A stretch of 64,000 nt of DNA from Dehalococcoidia bacterium (GTDB lineage Bacteria > Chloroflexota > Dehalococcoidia > Dehalococcoidales > UBA3254): NCBI GenBank assembly GCA_025361145.1, contig JANYAV010000002.1, forward strand, positions 54,369 through 118,368, given 5' to 3'. Shown one piece after another: positions 62,269 to 64,000 of this stretch. The notes beneath the pieces were generated by a model, which saw only the letters and a list, made by a program, of their open reading frames with translations, was not told the origin of the DNA and searched no databases. Made by a program: the position numbers and the translations under genes. Position 1 is the stretch's first letter, and the number at the start of each line of letters is the position of its first letter.

Positions 62269-62837
62269 TGTTAAGACATTGAATTAGGGGATGGTTAACA
62301 ATAAAGGCTTGTGCCGTAATTGACATAAGCCTTTAATTTATATCTAAAAATGGTGGCGCTACTGTACAATGCGCAGAACTAAAACTTACGAGATTAGCTT
62401 CAAACTATAATAAAAGCTTGAATCTGAACAGGGAACCTAAACAGCTTGACACATGTATACTTAGGACAGAATTATTTTGTTAATTACCTAACCCAACCAG
62501 AAGTAGTGGACGGTAAAACGGGGGAGACTCCATCTCAATGAGAAATGCAGTGCTTCGAATCGGAATTTCTTCAAAATGTTGTGTACTCATCTACCGTATA
62601 GGCATAAAGAAAAATTAAAGATCGCTGCTATACCTAAAAATTTAGATGTTTAATGATTTTGAATATATGTTCCGTTTATTTTCATAATTATTAATATAAA
62701 CTCTATTCAAGAATGAGATACAATACAACTTCTGGCAAGACTTGATATGACGCAGTGCGTTAATTCGATTGACTTTTAAACACCGTTACATTAGAATACC
62801 AACGAAGCTAAAATTGGATATTGAAAAGGAGTAGAAT
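62269..62837. other. AT-rich gap between the SRPBCC and dehydrogenase genes
   Basis: 569 bases. A hairpin at 62303-62334 (AAAGGCTTGTG/CATAAGCCTTT) is a weak terminator candidate for the SRPBCC gene. Beyond it I see no tRNA and no open frame that matches a known protein. The gene at 62838 has AAGGAG before its start, but its promoter is not obvious. Confidence 0.55.
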
Positions 62838-63935
62838 ATGCCGTTAGAAAGTTTCAGACCAAAAGAAGAAGACAGCGTCAGGGTTTCGGAGGATTCGCTC
62901 CGCAAGACGGTTGTTGCGATATTTGAAAAAATGGGGTTACCACAAGAAGATTGCTTTCTTGCTACTGACGGCCTTATTCAAGCCGACCTGAGAGGCGTGG
63001 AATCTCACGGCGTCTCTAATCTTCTGCGTAATTGGGTGCATTTAATTCAGGAAGGGACCATCAATCCCAAACCTAATTGGAAGATAATCAAGGAATCAGC
63101 GTCAGTTACAGCGATAGATTGTGACCGCGGATTAGGTATGGTAGTGGCTCCCAAGGCCATGGAATTAGCTGTCAAGAAAGCTCGCGAGACCGGAATGGGC
63201 ATGGTTACAATGAAGAATGGCCGGCACCTGGGTATGGCTGCTTATACCGCTATGATCGCTTTAAAATACGACATGATAGGGATGTGCTTCACAGTCGCAG
63301 GCCCTAAAATGGTCCCAACTTTTGGTGCTGAACCCCGACTTGGCACAAATCCAATTTCCCTGGCAGCGCCTGCAGGCAAGGAAGTCCCCTTTGTTTTTGA
63401 TGCTTCTACCACCGTGGCCGCTTCCAACACCATTGATGATGCTGTTCGGCTGAATATCCCATTGCCCGCGGGTTGGGTGCCTGATAAGGACGGTACCCCA
63501 ATAATGCATGAAGTGGAACCGGAGTACTTTGGAAAAGGGAAAAAGTTTTTGCCGATTTTACCCCTGGGAAGCACTCGCGAAATGGGCTCCCATAAAGGAT
63601 ATGGTTTAAGCGCTTGTGTGGACATTCTGAGTGGTATTCTAACCGGTGGTGGATATGGTGCTAACCCGGGCCGTCCCAATTACAATCACAGCGTCATAGC
63701 TTATAACGTAGCCTCTTTTATGGATGTGGCTGAATTCAAGCAGAAAATGGATGAGTATCTCCAATATTTGAAATCCACTAAACCGGCTCCGGGGCATGAC
63801 AGGGTATATTATGCCGGTTTGATTGAGGCCGAGTACCAAGCTGAGTGCAAGGTTAAGGGAATACCTCTGCATAAAGAGGTAATAGAATGGTTCCATAATA
63901 TTTCTAAGGAACTAGGTATTACTTGTTTGGTCTAG
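62838..63935 (+). CDS. Malate/L-lactate dehydrogenase family oxidoreductase
   Basis: 365 residues, near family length. The pattern A-D-L-R-G-V-E-S-H-G-V-S-N-L (about 49-62) holds the conserved R-G-x-x-S-H-G; G-R-H-L-G-M-A-A-Y, G-T-N-P-I, F-D-A-S-T-T and G-S-H-K-G-Y-G-L follow. These are the hallmarks of the Ldh_2 family (AllD, YiaK, ComC and malate dehydrogenase MdH), which use NAD(P)H with 2-hydroxy acids such as malate, lactate, ureidoglycolate or sulfolactate. The substrate is not decidable here. AAGGAG precedes the ATG. It is the last gene in the window. Confidence 0.88.
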   Translation: MPLESFRPKEEDSVRVSEDSLRKTVVAIFEKMGLPQEDCFLATDGLIQADLRGVESHGVSNLLRNWVHLIQEGTINPKPNWKIIKESASVTAIDCDRGLGMVVAPKAMELAVKKARETGMGMVTMKNGRHLGMAAYTAMIALKYDMIGMCFTVAGPKMVPTFGAEPRLGTNPISLAAPAGKEVPFVFDASTTVAASNTIDDAVRLNIPLPAGWVPDKDGTPIMHEVEPEYFGKGKKFLPILPLGSTREMGSHKGYGLSACVDILSGILTGGGYGANPGRPNYNHSVIAYNVASFMDVAEFKQKMDEYLQYLKSTKPAPGHDRVYYAGLIEAEYQAECKVKGIPLHKEVIEWFHNISKELGITCLV

Positions 63936-64000
63936 ATGACTGGGGGTCAGTAGTGTAGATCCAAGCCAAAGAGAATAAAAGAGAGGCGGCCGAAAACGGC

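Noticed and set aside
1..64000. CRISPR arrays, rRNA genes, SRP RNA, RNase P RNA, tmRNA and riboswitches
   Set aside because: Looked for spaced repeats and known conserved cores in the intergenic regions; none seen by eye.
63980..64000. GGCCGAAAACGGC hairpin at the window end
   Set aside because: It may be a terminator for the dehydrogenase gene, but the sequence stops before a T tract could be seen.

Overview
The window reads as chromosomal DNA of an anaerobic bacterium of moderate GC content. The combination of a pyrogallol-transhydroxylase-like molybdoenzyme, a Psr/Nrf-type membrane molybdoenzyme complex, ADP-forming acyl-CoA synthetase subunits, a 2-hydroxyacyl-CoA dehydratase activase fusion and many TTG/GTG starts suggests Chloroflexota, perhaps Dehalococcoidia. 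This is an inference from gene content; no rRNA gene is present to settle it.

Layout. 1-3.6 kb: membrane and lipid genes (a VTT/DedA-like protein cut by the window edge, a CDP-alcohol phosphatidyltransferase), an anchored unknown protein, a rhodanese lipoprotein and a short-chain dehydrogenase. 3.7-5.7 kb: tRNA-Arg with an integrase remnant beside it, a PAS histidine kinase, tRNA-Gln and a DUF2807 remnant; this looks like an old integration site. 5.8-8.9 kb: a transhydroxylase-like molybdoenzyme without its usual iron-sulfur partner, then a DEDDy exonuclease. 9.5-13.5 kb: a DUF5343 gene and the ftsA-ftsZ division pair. 13.7-22.9 kb: a 1385-residue fused activase/dehydratase protein with an apparently leaderless promoter, a long coiled-coil protein, a U32 peptidase-family protein and ffh. 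23.1-27.1 kb: an iron-sulfur/NrfD/molybdopterin operon in the order B-C-A. 27.4-36.6 kb: a glycosyltransferase, a nuclease-like unknown, an MBL hydrolase, small membrane proteins, a calcium-type P-ATPase and an MFS exporter; two copies of a 41-bp terminator-like repeat lie here. 36.7-44.4 kb: tRNA-His, an HtrA protease, MtaB, an SPFH protein, the two NDP-forming acyl-CoA synthetase subunits and threonine synthase. 44.4-50.3 kb: a signalling cluster with one complete sensor kinase, one receiver-only protein, three OmpR-type regulators and a beheaded kinase. 50.3-58.9 kb: a mobile defence island bounded by tRNA-Lys, with a tyrosine recombinase, a two-gene type I restriction system with fused HsdM-HsdS, a HEPN-like protein and a DUF3800 pair. 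59.1-63.9 kb: dxs, a CPBP protease homologue, an SRPBCC protein and a malate/lactate dehydrogenase-family gene.

How the genes fit together. The molybdoenzymes, the activase and the acyl-CoA synthetase fit anaerobic oxidation or fermentation of organic acids or aromatics, with energy recovered by substrate-level phosphorylation. The best candidates for something new are the orphan transhydroxylase, the double-activase fusion, the duplicated terminator element, and the small antisense transcription unit inside the defence island.
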